Source: Actinomycetales bacterium
Lineage (GTDB): Bacteria; Actinomycetota; Actinomycetes; Actinomycetales; Dermatophilaceae
DNA: 64,000 nt
NCBI GenBank assembly: GCA_016710385.1
Contig: JADJVX010000017.1
Coordinates: forward strand, 434,001 to 498,000
Direction: 5' to 3'
Part shown: positions 18,455-26,249 of the stretch, one piece after another
Layout: every line of letters begins with the position of its first letter
How positions within the stretch are numbered: the first letter of the stretch is position 1
Position numbers and translations under genes: made by a program
The notes under the pieces: generated by a model
Database searches by the model: none
What the model saw: the letters and a program-made list of their open reading frames with translations, nothing else
Told to the model about the DNA's origin: nothing

Positions 18455-19660
18455 TCAGCCCTTGAGTTTGTACTCCTCGAGCAACCGCCGGCCGATGATC
18501 ATCTTTTGGATCTCGGCGGTGCCCTCACCGATGAGCAGCATCGGGGCCTCACGGAAGAGGCGCTCGATCTCGTACTCCTTGGAGTAGCCGTAGCCACCGT
18601 GGATGCGGAAGGACTGTCCGACGACGTCGGCGCAGTATTCGGCCGCGAGGTACTTGGCCATGCCGGCCTCGAGGTCGTTGCGCTGGCCGGAGTCCTTCAG
18701 GCGGGCGGCCTTGACCATCATCTGGTGGGCGGCCTCGACCTTGGTCGCCATGTCGGCCAGGCGGAAGAGGATGCCCTGGTGCTCGGCGATCTTCTTGCCG
18801 AAGGTCTCGCGCTGCTGGGAGTAGGCGATCCCGAGCTCGAAGGCCCGGCGTGACACCCCGCAGGCGCGTGCGGCGACATTGACACGGCCGACCTCAACGC
18901 CGTCCATCATCTGGTAGAAGCCCTTGCCGGGCACCCCGCCGAGGATCTGTGCAGTCGACGTGCGGTGGCCCTCGAAGACCAACTCGGTGGTGTCGACGCC
19001 CTTGTACCCCATCTTGTCGATCTTGCCCGGCACCGTGACGCCCTGCGCGGTCTCGCCGAAGCCCGAGGTCTTGTCGATGAGGAAGGTCGTCATGTTCTTG
19101 TAGGGGCTGGTGGACTCGCCCAGGTCGGTCTTCACCAAGACCGCGACCAGATTCGCTGAGCCCCCGTTGGTGAGCCACATCTTCTGGCCGTTGATGACCC
19201 ATTCGTCGCTGTCGCCCTGGCGGACGGCCTTGGTCTTGATCGCCGCGACGTCGGACCCAAGGCCCGGCTCGCTCATCGAGAAAGCACCGCGAATCTCACC
19301 GGTGGCCATCTTGGGCAGGTAGTGCTGCTTCTGCGCCTCGGTGCCGTGTTGCAGCAGCATGTAGGCGACGATGAAGTGGGTGTTGATGATGCCGCTGACG
19401 CTCATCCAGCCGCGCGAGATCTCCTCGACGCACAGCGCATAGGTGAGCAGCGACTCGCCGAGCCCGCCGTATTCCTCCGGGATCATCAGCCCGAAGATCC
19501 CCATCTCCTTCATCCCGTCGACGATCTCCTGCGGGTATTCGTCGCGGTGTTCGAGCTCGGTGGCGACGGGGAGGATCTGCTCCTCGACGAACTGGCGGAC
19601 CAGTTTGAGCAGCTCTTGCTGGTCGTCGGTCAGGCCATCGGTCTGCTGCAGCCGGGACAT
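18455..19660 (-). CDS. Acyl-CoA dehydrogenase, candidate methylsuccinyl-CoA dehydrogenase
   Basis: The product has 401 residues with the acyl-CoA dehydrogenase fold. Signatures are FSMSEPGLGSDVAAI (about 125-140), WLTNGGSANL (about 160), and the C-terminal RIHGGYGYSKEYEIER with catalytic-region Glu in IGEGTAEIQ (about 372-382). ATG 19660 is chosen over the open frame running to 20074 because family members begin here. In Streptomyces-type genomes I recall very similar proteins beside crotonyl-CoA carboxylase/reductase in ethylmalonyl-CoA pathway clusters. The two CitE-like genes nearby point the same way. Substrate is inferred, not shown. Confidence 0.85.
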   Translation of the reverse strand: MSRLQQTDGLTDDQQELLKLVRQFVEEQILPVATELEHRDEYPQEIVDGMKEMGIFGLMIPEEYGGLGESLLTYALCVEEISRGWMSVSGIINTHFIVAYMLLQHGTEAQKQHYLPKMATGEIRGAFSMSEPGLGSDVAAIKTKAVRQGDSDEWVINGQKMWLTNGGSANLVAVLVKTDLGESTSPYKNMTTFLIDKTSGFGETAQGVTVPGKIDKMGYKGVDTTELVFEGHRTSTAQILGGVPGKGFYQMMDGVEVGRVNVAARACGVSRRAFELGIAYSQQRETFGKKIAEHQGILFRLADMATKVEAAHQMMVKAARLKDSGQRNDLEAGMAKYLAAEYCADVVGQSFRIHGGYGYSKEYEIERLFREAPMLLIGEGTAEIQKMIIGRRLLEEYKLKG

Positions 19661-19774
19661 GGAATGCCTCACTTCGTACGTCGCGTCGGGGGTCCAATCC
19701 CGAGTATGCCGAGCGGCTGGCCGGCAGCCCCAACGCTGGCGGTGTGAGCCCCAGCACGCCGACGCTCGCGCACC

Positions 19775-19780
19775 TACCCT
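19775..19780 (+). promoter_or_regulatory. -10 box of a leaderless promoter for the esterase gene
   Basis: TACCCT is followed by seven bases and then ATG 19788. The spacing matches the other leaderless-type starts in this window and fixes the start codon against the long upstream open frame. Confidence 0.45.
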
Positions 19781-19787
19781 GGATGGC

Positions 19788-20576
19788 ATGACTCTTACCC
19801 GTCGAGCGCTCCTCGTGGGCGGTGCGGCCACGGTCGCGACAGGCATCGGCGGGTATGCCGTGCTGCGCGGCGCCGATTCGGGCGTCAGTTGGGCGCAGGG
19901 CCAGCTCTCCAGCCGGCACTGGCCTGGTCGGTCAGTGGCTTGGCGGTTGGCCCGTCCCGACCCGGCCCGCGTGCCCTCCCCTCGAGTGGTGGTCGCCCTG
20001 CACGGCCGGGGCGGCAACGCCGATGATGCCTTCGACGGACTGCGGCTGCACGAACAGGTCGAGCGGCTCGGCATCGCCGTCGCGAGCGTCGATGGCGGCG
20101 AGCGCTACTGGCACCCTCGCAAGACCGATGACACCGGCGCCATGGTCATCGAGGATCTCCTCCCGGAACTGTGGCGACACGGCATACCGGCCGGCCCGAT
20201 CGGCCTGATCGGATGGTCGATGGGTGGTTATGGCGCCCTCTGGCTCGGGGCGCGCTACGGCCCCGCCGTCGTCGGTGCGGTCGCGGCGATGAGCGCGGCG
20301 CTGTGGACCTCCCCGGGCGCGAGCGCGGCGGGCGCCTTCGACAACCGTGAGGACTTCCTCGCGCACGACGTGTTCGCGCTGACGACGGAGCTGGCACGGA
20401 TGCCGGTGAGCCTGGCCTGTGGCACCAGCGACCCGTTCATCACCGCCAACCGGGCCTTGGCGGCTCGGCTAGGCCACGCCGCCACGACTTTCGATGACGG
20501 CGGGCACGACGACAGCTACTGGCGGCCGCACGGCATCCGAGCCCTGCAGTGGTGCGCCGCCGGCCTCGCCCGGTGA
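19788..20576 (+). CDS. Exported alpha/beta hydrolase, esterase family
   Basis: A 262-residue protein with a twin-arginine-like signal (TRRALLVGGAATVATGIGG). The catalytic serine lies in GWSMGG (about 144-149), the acid in CGTSDPF (about 210) and the histidine in DDGGHDDSYW (about 238). HGRGG near residue 68 forms the oxyanion region. The family covers serine esterases acting on many acyl esters; the substrate is not predictable. It converges on the CitE-like gene with 18 bases between stops. Confidence 0.78.
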   Translation: MTLTRRALLVGGAATVATGIGGYAVLRGADSGVSWAQGQLSSRHWPGRSVAWRLARPDPARVPSPRVVVALHGRGGNADDAFDGLRLHEQVERLGIAVASVDGGERYWHPRKTDDTGAMVIEDLLPELWRHGIPAGPIGLIGWSMGGYGALWLGARYGPAVVGAVAAMSAALWTSPGASAAGAFDNREDFLAHDVFALTTELARMPVSLACGTSDPFITANRALAARLGHAATTFDDGGHDDSYWRPHGIRALQWCAAGLAR

Positions 20577-20594
20577 CCAGACGACCGGCTGACC

Positions 20595-21512
20595 TCAGCC
20601 GGCAGCGAGCGCGTCGATTGCGGCCCGGGTGGCGAGCACCTTGCGGGCGGTCTCGACGTGCAGGTTTTCCACCAGCTTGTTCTTGTAGGTGACCACTCCC
20701 TTGCCGTGCGCCGAGCCCTCGGCAAAGGCCGCGATCAAGCCCCGGGCATCCTCGACCTGCTCGTCGCTCGGCGCGAAGACCGCGTTGCACGGCTCGACCT
20801 GGCCGGGGTGGATGAGGGTCTTGCCGTCGAAGCCCATGGCTCGTCCGGCGCGGCATTCGGCCTCGAAACCCTCGGCATCGCGCACGTCGTTGTAGACCCC
20901 GTCGACGATCGCGATCCCGGCAGCGCGGGCCGCGAGCACGGCATACGAGAGCGACATCTGCAGCGGCGCCCGACCGGGCACGTGGAAGGCGTCGAGCTCC
21001 TTGACCAGATCGTTGGTGCCCATGACGAGCACAGCCAGCCGCGGTGAGGCGGCTGCGAGCTTGCGGGCGCCGAGGATCGCCTCGGGCGTCTCAACCATCG
21101 CCCACAGCCGGGTGCGGGCGGGCGCCTTGAAGTCGGCCATCGCCTCGACCAGCCGCCGCACCGCCTTGGCCGACCCGACCTTGGGCACGACGATGCCTTC
21201 CGGTCCGGCTGCGCAGGCTGCTTGCAGGTCGGCCTCGTGCCACTGGGTGCCAACCCCGTTGACCCGGATGGTCAGCTCCTTGTGGCCGTAATCGCCGGAT
21301 TGCACTGCGGCACACGCGGCTTCGCGCGCAGCCTCCTTGGCGTCGGGCGCCACGGCGTCCTCGAGGTCGAGGATGAGTGCGTCACACGGGATGGTCTTGG
21401 CCTTTTCCAGCGCCCGCTCGTTGGACGAGGGCATATAGAGCACCGAACGACGCGGCCGGTATGCCGTGTCCGTCGCCGTCCCAGCACCGCCAGCGCGCTT
21501 CTTCTTACCCAT
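20595..21512 (-). CDS. CitE-like (HpcH/HpaI aldolase family) lyase, second of a pair
   Basis: The protein has 305 residues with the CitE barrel signature LDLEDAVAPDAKEAARE (about 48-65), VPKVGSAK near 125 and a C-terminal GFDGKTLIHPGQV motif (about 230-242). Members cleave or hydrolyse beta-hydroxyacyl-CoA esters such as malyl-CoA or citramalyl-CoA. Its ATG overlaps the stop of the upstream lyase gene (TGATG at 21510-21514), so the pair is translationally coupled. One of the two is likely a (3S)-malyl-CoA thioesterase and the other the malyl/beta-methylmalyl-CoA lyase, as in ethylmalonyl-CoA pathway organisms; which is which is inferred. Confidence 0.8.
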   Translation of the reverse strand: MGKKKRAGGAGTATDTAYRPRRSVLYMPSSNERALEKAKTIPCDALILDLEDAVAPDAKEAAREAACAAVQSGDYGHKELTIRVNGVGTQWHEADLQAACAAGPEGIVVPKVGSAKAVRRLVEAMADFKAPARTRLWAMVETPEAILGARKLAAASPRLAVLVMGTNDLVKELDAFHVPGRAPLQMSLSYAVLAARAAGIAIVDGVYNDVRDAEGFEAECRAGRAMGFDGKTLIHPGQVEPCNAVFAPSDEQVEDARGLIAAFAEGSAHGKGVVTYKNKLVENLHVETARKVLATRAAIDALAAG

Positions 21513-22588
21513 CAGGCCGTTCCTCCTTCGCCGCCGTCGACGGCATACAAGGTCGCGAGCTCCGGGTCGCTCTGGGCGAGCCGCTCGGCGAGTTCGATCA
21601 TGACCAGACACTGCTTGAGACTGGCGTCGTCCTCCATCTTGCCGTCGAGCATGACCGCACCGGTGCCGTCGCCCATCGCGGCGACGACCCGCCGCGCGTG
21701 CGCGACATCGGCCGGGGAGGGGCTGAAGACCTTCTTCGCGATCCCGATCTGCACCGGGTGCAGCGACCACGTGCCGACGCATCCGAGCAGGAAGGCGTTG
21801 CGGAACTGGTCCTCACACGCGACGACGTCCTTGATGTCGCCGAACGGCCCGTAGTAGGGGAAGATCCCCGTGCTCGCGCACGCGTCGACCATCCGGGCGA
21901 TCGTGTAGTGCCAGAGATCCTGCTGGTATGCCGTGCGCGGCCCGTTGATGTCGCCGTCGACCGGGTCTTGGCGCACGAGGTATCCCGGGTGGCCGCCGCC
22001 GACCCGGGTGGTCTTCATCCGGCGGTCTGCGGCCAGGTCGGCGGGGCCGAGCGAGAGCCCCTGCATGCGCGGGCTCGCCGCGCAGATCTCCTCGACGTTG
22101 GCCACGCCCCGGGCGGTCTCGAGGATCGCGTGGACGAGGATGGGACGAGTCAGCCCGGCGCGGGCCTCGAGCTGGGCGAGCAGCCGGTCGACGTAGTGGA
22201 TGTCCTCGGGGCCTTGCACCTTCGGCACCATGATGACGTCGAGCTTGTCGCCGATCTCGGTGACCAAGGTGGTGAGGTCATCGAGCACCCACGGCGAGTC
22301 GAGGGCGTTGACTCGAGTCCACAGCTGGGTGAGGTCACCGAAGTCGACGCTCTTGCCGATCTGCACCAGGCCGGCGCGCGCAGCCTCCTTGTTGTCGGCC
22401 TTGACCGCGTCCTCCAGGTTGCCGAGCAGGACGTCGACCGACCCGACCATCTCGGGGATCTTGGCCGCCATCTTGGGGTTGCTCGGGTCGAAGAAGTGGA
22501 TGACCCGCGACGGGCGCGCGGGCACCGAACGCAGCGGCTGTGGGGCTCCCACCGCGAGCGGGGCGTAGAAGTCCTTGGGGTGACGCAT
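21512..22588 (-). CDS. Malyl-CoA / beta-methylmalyl-CoA lyase-like protein
   Basis: A 358-residue CitE-superfamily lyase. Landmarks are FFDPSNPKMAAKIPEM (about 32-47), LLGNLEDAVKADNKEAAR (about 54-71), VPKVQGPEDI (about 121) and the late LGCVGTWSLHPVQI (about 294). This version of the signature (GNLEDAV) is typical of MclA-type L-malyl-CoA/beta-methylmalyl-CoA lyases that yield glyoxylate plus acetyl- or propionyl-CoA. GGAAGGAG precedes ATG 22588. It is coupled to the second CitE-like gene and divergent from the MgtE/CBS gene. Confidence 0.82.
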   Translation of the reverse strand: MRHPKDFYAPLAVGAPQPLRSVPARPSRVIHFFDPSNPKMAAKIPEMVGSVDVLLGNLEDAVKADNKEAARAGLVQIGKSVDFGDLTQLWTRVNALDSPWVLDDLTTLVTEIGDKLDVIMVPKVQGPEDIHYVDRLLAQLEARAGLTRPILVHAILETARGVANVEEICAASPRMQGLSLGPADLAADRRMKTTRVGGGHPGYLVRQDPVDGDINGPRTAYQQDLWHYTIARMVDACASTGIFPYYGPFGDIKDVVACEDQFRNAFLLGCVGTWSLHPVQIGIAKKVFSPSPADVAHARRVVAAMGDGTGAVMLDGKMEDDASLKQCLVMIELAERLAQSDPELATLYAVDGGEGGTA

Positions 22589-22701
22589 GCGCGGCTCCTT
22601 CCAGTGGGGGCGGGCCGCCAGGGACGCCGAGTCGAAGGCCCGCCCGAGGGCACTCCCGTGCGACGCTAGCAGCGCCCTCGCTGCCTGCCCCAGCCCGCGG
22701 T

Positions 22702-22707
22702 TAGCCT
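22702..22707 (+). promoter_or_regulatory. -10 box of a leaderless promoter for the MgtE/CBS gene
   Basis: TAGCCT is followed by exactly seven bases and the GTG start at 22715. Confidence 0.45.
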
Positions 22708-22714
22708 GACCTTC

Positions 22715-24055
22715 GTGACGTTGCCCACCCGCCTGTTCCTCTCCCGCCTGGCCGGGATCGAGGTCTTCGATCCACTGGGTGATCCGGTGGGACGGGTGCA
22801 CGACGCCGTCATCACGCTCGGCATCGGCCAAGGCCGGCCTCGGCTCATCGGACTGGTCCTGGAAGTGCCCGGACGGCGCCGGGTCTTCATGCCGATGACC
22901 CGGGTGACCTCGCTGGATGCCGACGCCGTCATCACGACCGGCCTGGTCAACCTCCGGCGCTTCGAGCAACGCCCGACCGAGCACCTGGCCATCGCCGAGC
23001 TGTTCGACCGCCGGGTCACGCTGACCGACCCCGACGACCCGCAGACGAGTGCCGACGCGACCGTCGAGGACCTGCAGGTGACCGTCCATCGCCGCGAGTG
23101 GATCGTCGAGAAGGCTTACGTCTGCCGGGTGCTCTCGTCCGGCCGCCGGCTGTCCTTTTCCCGGCGCCGCGGTGAGAGCGCACTGGTGCCCCTCGACCGG
23201 GTCAGCGGTCTGGAGATCCACGGTCCGAGCCAGGAGGCGCACCTGTTGCTCGCGGCATACCGAAATTTGCGGGTCGCCGACCTGGCCGACGTCATCCATG
23301 AACTGTCCCCCGAGCGCCGCGCCCAGGTCGCCGAGGCGCTCGACGATGCCCAGCTCGCCGACGTCCTGCAGGAACTCGCCGAGGACGACCAGGTCGAGAT
23401 CCTCGCCGGGCTCGACACCGAGCGCGCGGCCGACGTGCTCGAGGCGATGGAGCCCGACGACGCCGCCGACCTGCTGGCCGAGTTACCCGCCGAGCAACAG
23501 GAGACGCTGCTGGCGCGGATGGAGCCCGACGAGGCCGAGCCGCTGCGCCGCCTGCTCAGCTACCCCGAGGACACCGCCGGCGGCCTCATGACGAGCGAGC
23601 CGATCATCCTCGGCCCCGAAGCGAGCATCGCCGAGGCCCTGGCCCTGGTGCGCCGGGAGCAAGTGCCGACCACCCTGGCGACGACGGTCTTCGTCTGCCG
23701 AGCGCCCCTAGAGACCCCGACCGGCCGCTATCTCGGGATCGTCCATATCCAACGGTTGCTGCGCGATCCCCCGCACTCCCCCGTCGGCGCGGCACTCGAC
23801 CGGGTGGACCCGTTGCTGCCCTCGGCGAGCGTCGATGAGGTGCACCGCCATCTGGCGACCTACGACCTCGTCGCCGCTCCCGTCGTGGACGAGGACGGCC
23901 ACCTGGTCGGCGCGGTCACCGTTGACGATGTCCTCGACCACATCCTCCCGGAGGACTGGCGCGAGGACCGTGAGCACGACCACGAGCCCACCCTCGAGCC
24001 CGAGACCCAGCCCGACCCGCCTGGCTCCACCGATCCGAGGGAGGCGACCGCATGA
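22715..24055 (+). CDS. Soluble MgtE N-domain and CBS-domain protein
   Basis: The product has 446 residues. A PRC-barrel-like N-terminus (about 5-160) is followed by the MgtE N-terminal superhelical repeat region (LADVIHELSPERRAQVAEAL, about 190-290) and a CBS pair (about 300-425). No membrane-spanning channel domain follows, so this is not a complete magnesium transporter but a soluble sensor-like protein with the same regulatory parts. It starts a three-gene group with the DUF1003 membrane protein (ATGA overlap) and Mrp. The same trio occurs near sigE in mycobacteria as I recall. Ligand unknown; Mg2+ or nucleotides are plausible. Confidence 0.82.
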   Translation: MTLPTRLFLSRLAGIEVFDPLGDPVGRVHDAVITLGIGQGRPRLIGLVLEVPGRRRVFMPMTRVTSLDADAVITTGLVNLRRFEQRPTEHLAIAELFDRRVTLTDPDDPQTSADATVEDLQVTVHRREWIVEKAYVCRVLSSGRRLSFSRRRGESALVPLDRVSGLEIHGPSQEAHLLLAAYRNLRVADLADVIHELSPERRAQVAEALDDAQLADVLQELAEDDQVEILAGLDTERAADVLEAMEPDDAADLLAELPAEQQETLLARMEPDEAEPLRRLLSYPEDTAGGLMTSEPIILGPEASIAEALALVRREQVPTTLATTVFVCRAPLETPTGRYLGIVHIQRLLRDPPHSPVGAALDRVDPLLPSASVDEVHRHLATYDLVAAPVVDEDGHLVGAVTVDDVLDHILPEDWREDREHDHEPTLEPETQPDPPGSTDPREATA

Positions 24056-24615
24056 CCACGCCCCGCACCCGCCCCGGCCGCCGACCTCTCGATGCCCTCC
24101 AACTCCCCCGGGACAGCCACCGCCGCGGGCTGCCGGCGTCGGTGCGCACCCCGACGCTCACCCAGGAGCGCTTCGGGGTGTGGAGCGAGCGGTTCGCGCG
24201 CTTCATGGGAACGGCGAAGTTCCTCATCGGGATGACGGTCTTCGTCGTGGCCTGGCTCGCGTGGAACACCTTCGCGCCCGCGGCGGTGCAGTTCGACCCT
24301 CGCGAGCTCAACTACACGCTGCTCACCTTGATCCTGTCGCTGCAGGCGTCGTATGCCGCGCCGCTCATCCTCCTCGCGCAGAACCGGCAGACCGACCGCG
24401 ACCGGATCTTCCTGGAGCAGGACCGGGCCCGTGACGAGCGCAACCTCGCCGACACCGAGTTCCTCACCCGCGAGGTGGCCGCTCTGCGGATCGCGCTGCG
24501 GGAGACCGCCACCCGTGACTTCATCCGCGCCGAACTGCGCGACCTGCTCGATGACATCGAGGACCGGCGCCCACCCGGGCCGGCGGGGGCCCCGCCGCGC
24601 CCGATGGAGGCGTGA
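24052..24615 (+). CDS. DUF1003 family membrane protein
   Basis: A 187-residue protein with two adjacent membrane helices (LIGMTVFVVAWLAWNTF about 57-73 and LLTLILSLQASYAAPLILLA about 87-106) and a charged C-terminal coil with a run of Arg/Asp/Glu (QNRQTDRDRIFLEQDRARD, 108-126). This is the DUF1003 layout. The start overlaps the preceding stop by ATGA, so it is likely translated with the MgtE/CBS protein and may anchor or partner it; that is an inference. Confidence 0.82.
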   Translation: MTTPRTRPGRRPLDALQLPRDSHRRGLPASVRTPTLTQERFGVWSERFARFMGTAKFLIGMTVFVVAWLAWNTFAPAAVQFDPRELNYTLLTLILSLQASYAAPLILLAQNRQTDRDRIFLEQDRARDERNLADTEFLTREVAALRIALRETATRDFIRAELRDLLDDIEDRRPPGPAGAPPRPMEA

Positions 24616-24629
24616 CCCAGCAGCCGACC

Positions 24630-24635
24630 TAGGAT
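24630..24635 (+). promoter_or_regulatory. -10 box of a leaderless promoter for mrp
   Basis: TAGGAT is followed by seven bases and ATG 24643. This favours the second in-frame ATG over the one at 24634, which overlaps the box. Confidence 0.45.
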
Positions 24636-24642
24636 GGCGAGC

Positions 24643-25776
24643 ATGACTGCCCCCACGACCGACACCCTGCTGGCCGCGCTCGCGACGGTCAACGACCCCG
24701 AGATCCGCAAGCCCATCACCGAGCTCGGGATGGTCAAAGCGGTCGCCGCCGACGAGTCCGGCGCAGTCGTCCTCGATCTCTATCTCACCGTCGCCGGCTG
24801 TCCGATGAAGGACACCCTGCGCAACGAGACGACGGCCGCCCTCATGAAGGTCCCCGGCGTCACCGGGGTCCTGGTGCGGATGGACGTCATGAGCGACGAG
24901 CAGCGCGCCGCGCTCAAGACCAAGCTCCGCGGTGGGGTCGCCGAGCGCGAGATCCCCTTCGCGCGCAGCGGCTCACTGACCCGCGTGTATGCCGTCGCCT
25001 CCGGCAAGGGCGGGGTCGGCAAGTCCTCGGTCACCGTCAACCTGGCCGCCGCCATGGCCGCCGAGGGTCTGCGCGTCGGCGTCGTCGACGCCGACGTCCA
25101 CGGTTTCTCGATCCCCCGCATGCTCGGGGTGACCACAGCACCCACCCAAGTCGACGACATGATCATGCCGCCGATCTCGCACGAGGTGAAGGTCATCTCG
25201 ATCGGCATGTTCGTCCCGGGCAACCAGCCGGTCGTGTGGCGCGGGCCGATGCTGCACCGCGCGCTGCAGCAATTCCTCTCCGATGTGTTCTGGGGCGACC
25301 TCGATGTGCTCCTGCTGGACCTGCCCCCCGGCACCGGTGACATCGCGATCTCCATCGGACAGCTCGTGCCGACGGCCGAGATTCTCGTCGTCACGACGCC
25401 GCAGCTGGCTGCCGCCGAGGTCGCCGAACGCGCTGGCGCCATCGCATTGCAAACCCACCAGCGGGTCGTCGGCGTCGTCGAGAACATGTCCTGGCTCGAA
25501 CTCCCCGACGGCTCCCGTCAAGAGATCTTCGGCAGGGGTGGCGGCACGGCAGTCTCCGAGTCCCTGACCCGCTCGATCGGGGCCGAGGTGCCGCTGCTGG
25601 GCCAGATCCCGCTGGACACTCGCCTTCGCATCGGGGGAGACGAGGGTATGCCGGTCGTGCTCGGCGACCCCGACTCCCCGGCTGCTGTGGCCCTGCGTGC
25701 CGTGGCCCGGGGCCTGGCGACCCGAGCCCGCGGACTGTCCGGACGCTCGCTCGGGGTCTCCCCGGTCAAGCGCTGA
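24643..25776 (+). CDS. mrp: Mrp/NBP35-type iron-sulfur cluster carrier ATPase
   Basis: The protein has 377 residues. An N-terminal MIP18/DUF59 domain (about 7-85, with TVAGCPMKD) is fused to a deviant Walker P-loop NTPase (GKGGVGKS at 121-128; DVDVHG-like DADVHGF near 147). The family assembles or carries Fe-S clusters for delivery to apoproteins. The usual CxxC pair near the C-terminus is not evident here, as in many actinobacterial members. It follows the DUF1003 gene by 27 bases and converges on tatB. Confidence 0.9.
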   Translation: MTAPTTDTLLAALATVNDPEIRKPITELGMVKAVAADESGAVVLDLYLTVAGCPMKDTLRNETTAALMKVPGVTGVLVRMDVMSDEQRAALKTKLRGGVAEREIPFARSGSLTRVYAVASGKGGVGKSSVTVNLAAAMAAEGLRVGVVDADVHGFSIPRMLGVTTAPTQVDDMIMPPISHEVKVISIGMFVPGNQPVVWRGPMLHRALQQFLSDVFWGDLDVLLLDLPPGTGDIAISIGQLVPTAEILVVTTPQLAAAEVAERAGAIALQTHQRVVGVVENMSWLELPDGSRQEIFGRGGGTAVSESLTRSIGAEVPLLGQIPLDTRLRIGGDEGMPVVLGDPDSPAAVALRAVARGLATRARGLSGRSLGVSPVKR

Positions 25777-25832
25777 CGACCTCGCGGGGGCCAAAATCCA
25801 CCCGCGATCACGCCCAGGACGGGTCGGGATGC

Positions 25833-26201
25833 TCAGGTCGCGTCCGGGTCCCAGGGCGTGGGTTTGACCGGGTCGTGCACTGCGGGTGACGGACCGGCTG
25901 CTGCGCCGAGGTCGGTGGCTGCTGTCGCGGCCGCTGCCGCAGTCGGCACCGGGTCCATCAGCGCTTCACGGACGATCCGTCGGGGGTCGTACTGCCGGGG
26001 GTCGTACTGCCGCCAGTTGAGATCGTCGAACTCCGGCCCCATCTGATCCTTGAGCTGAGCCTTGGCCCCATCGGCCATGACTCGCAGCTGCCGCACCAGG
26101 CGGCCGAGCTTGGCGGCATACTCCGGCAGTCGTTCGGGGCCCAGGACGACGACGGCCACCAGGAGCAGGACGATGAACTCGTACCCGTTGATGTCGAACA
26201 T
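25833..26201 (-). CDS. tatB: Sec-independent protein translocase TatB
   Basis: A 122-residue protein with the TatA/B signature: one membrane helix (EFIVLLLVAVVVLGPERLP, about 8-26), an amphipathic helix (YAAKLGRLVRQLRVMADGAK) and an acidic, Ala/Pro-rich tail. The LGPERLP hinge marks TatB. It works with TatA and TatC to export folded proteins carrying twin-arginine signals. It lies 48 bases after htrA in the sigE-rseA-htrA-tatB order, which indicates an envelope-stress operon. The tail contains a duplicated RQYDP from a 15-bp tandem duplication. Confidence 0.93.
   Translation of the reverse strand: MFDINGYEFIVLLLVAVVVLGPERLPEYAAKLGRLVRQLRVMADGAKAQLKDQMGPEFDDLNWRQYDPRQYDPRRIVREALMDPVPTAAAAATAATDLGAAAGPSPAVHDPVKPTPWDPDAT
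25981..26010. repeat. 15-bp tandem duplication inside tatB
   Basis: The unit CGGGGGTCGTACTGC occurs twice in direct succession (25981-25995, 25996-26010) and encodes RQYDP-RQYDP in the TatB tail without breaking the frame. Confidence 0.9.
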
Positions 26202-26249
26202 GGTCGAGTCCTCCTGCCCGATCAGGCCCGTCGCCGGCAGCGAACGACG

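Noticed and set aside
19443..19787. Long N-terminal extension of the exported esterase
   Set aside because: It is antisense to the acyl-CoA dehydrogenase gene. The twin-arginine-like signal begins at 19788, next to a leaderless promoter.
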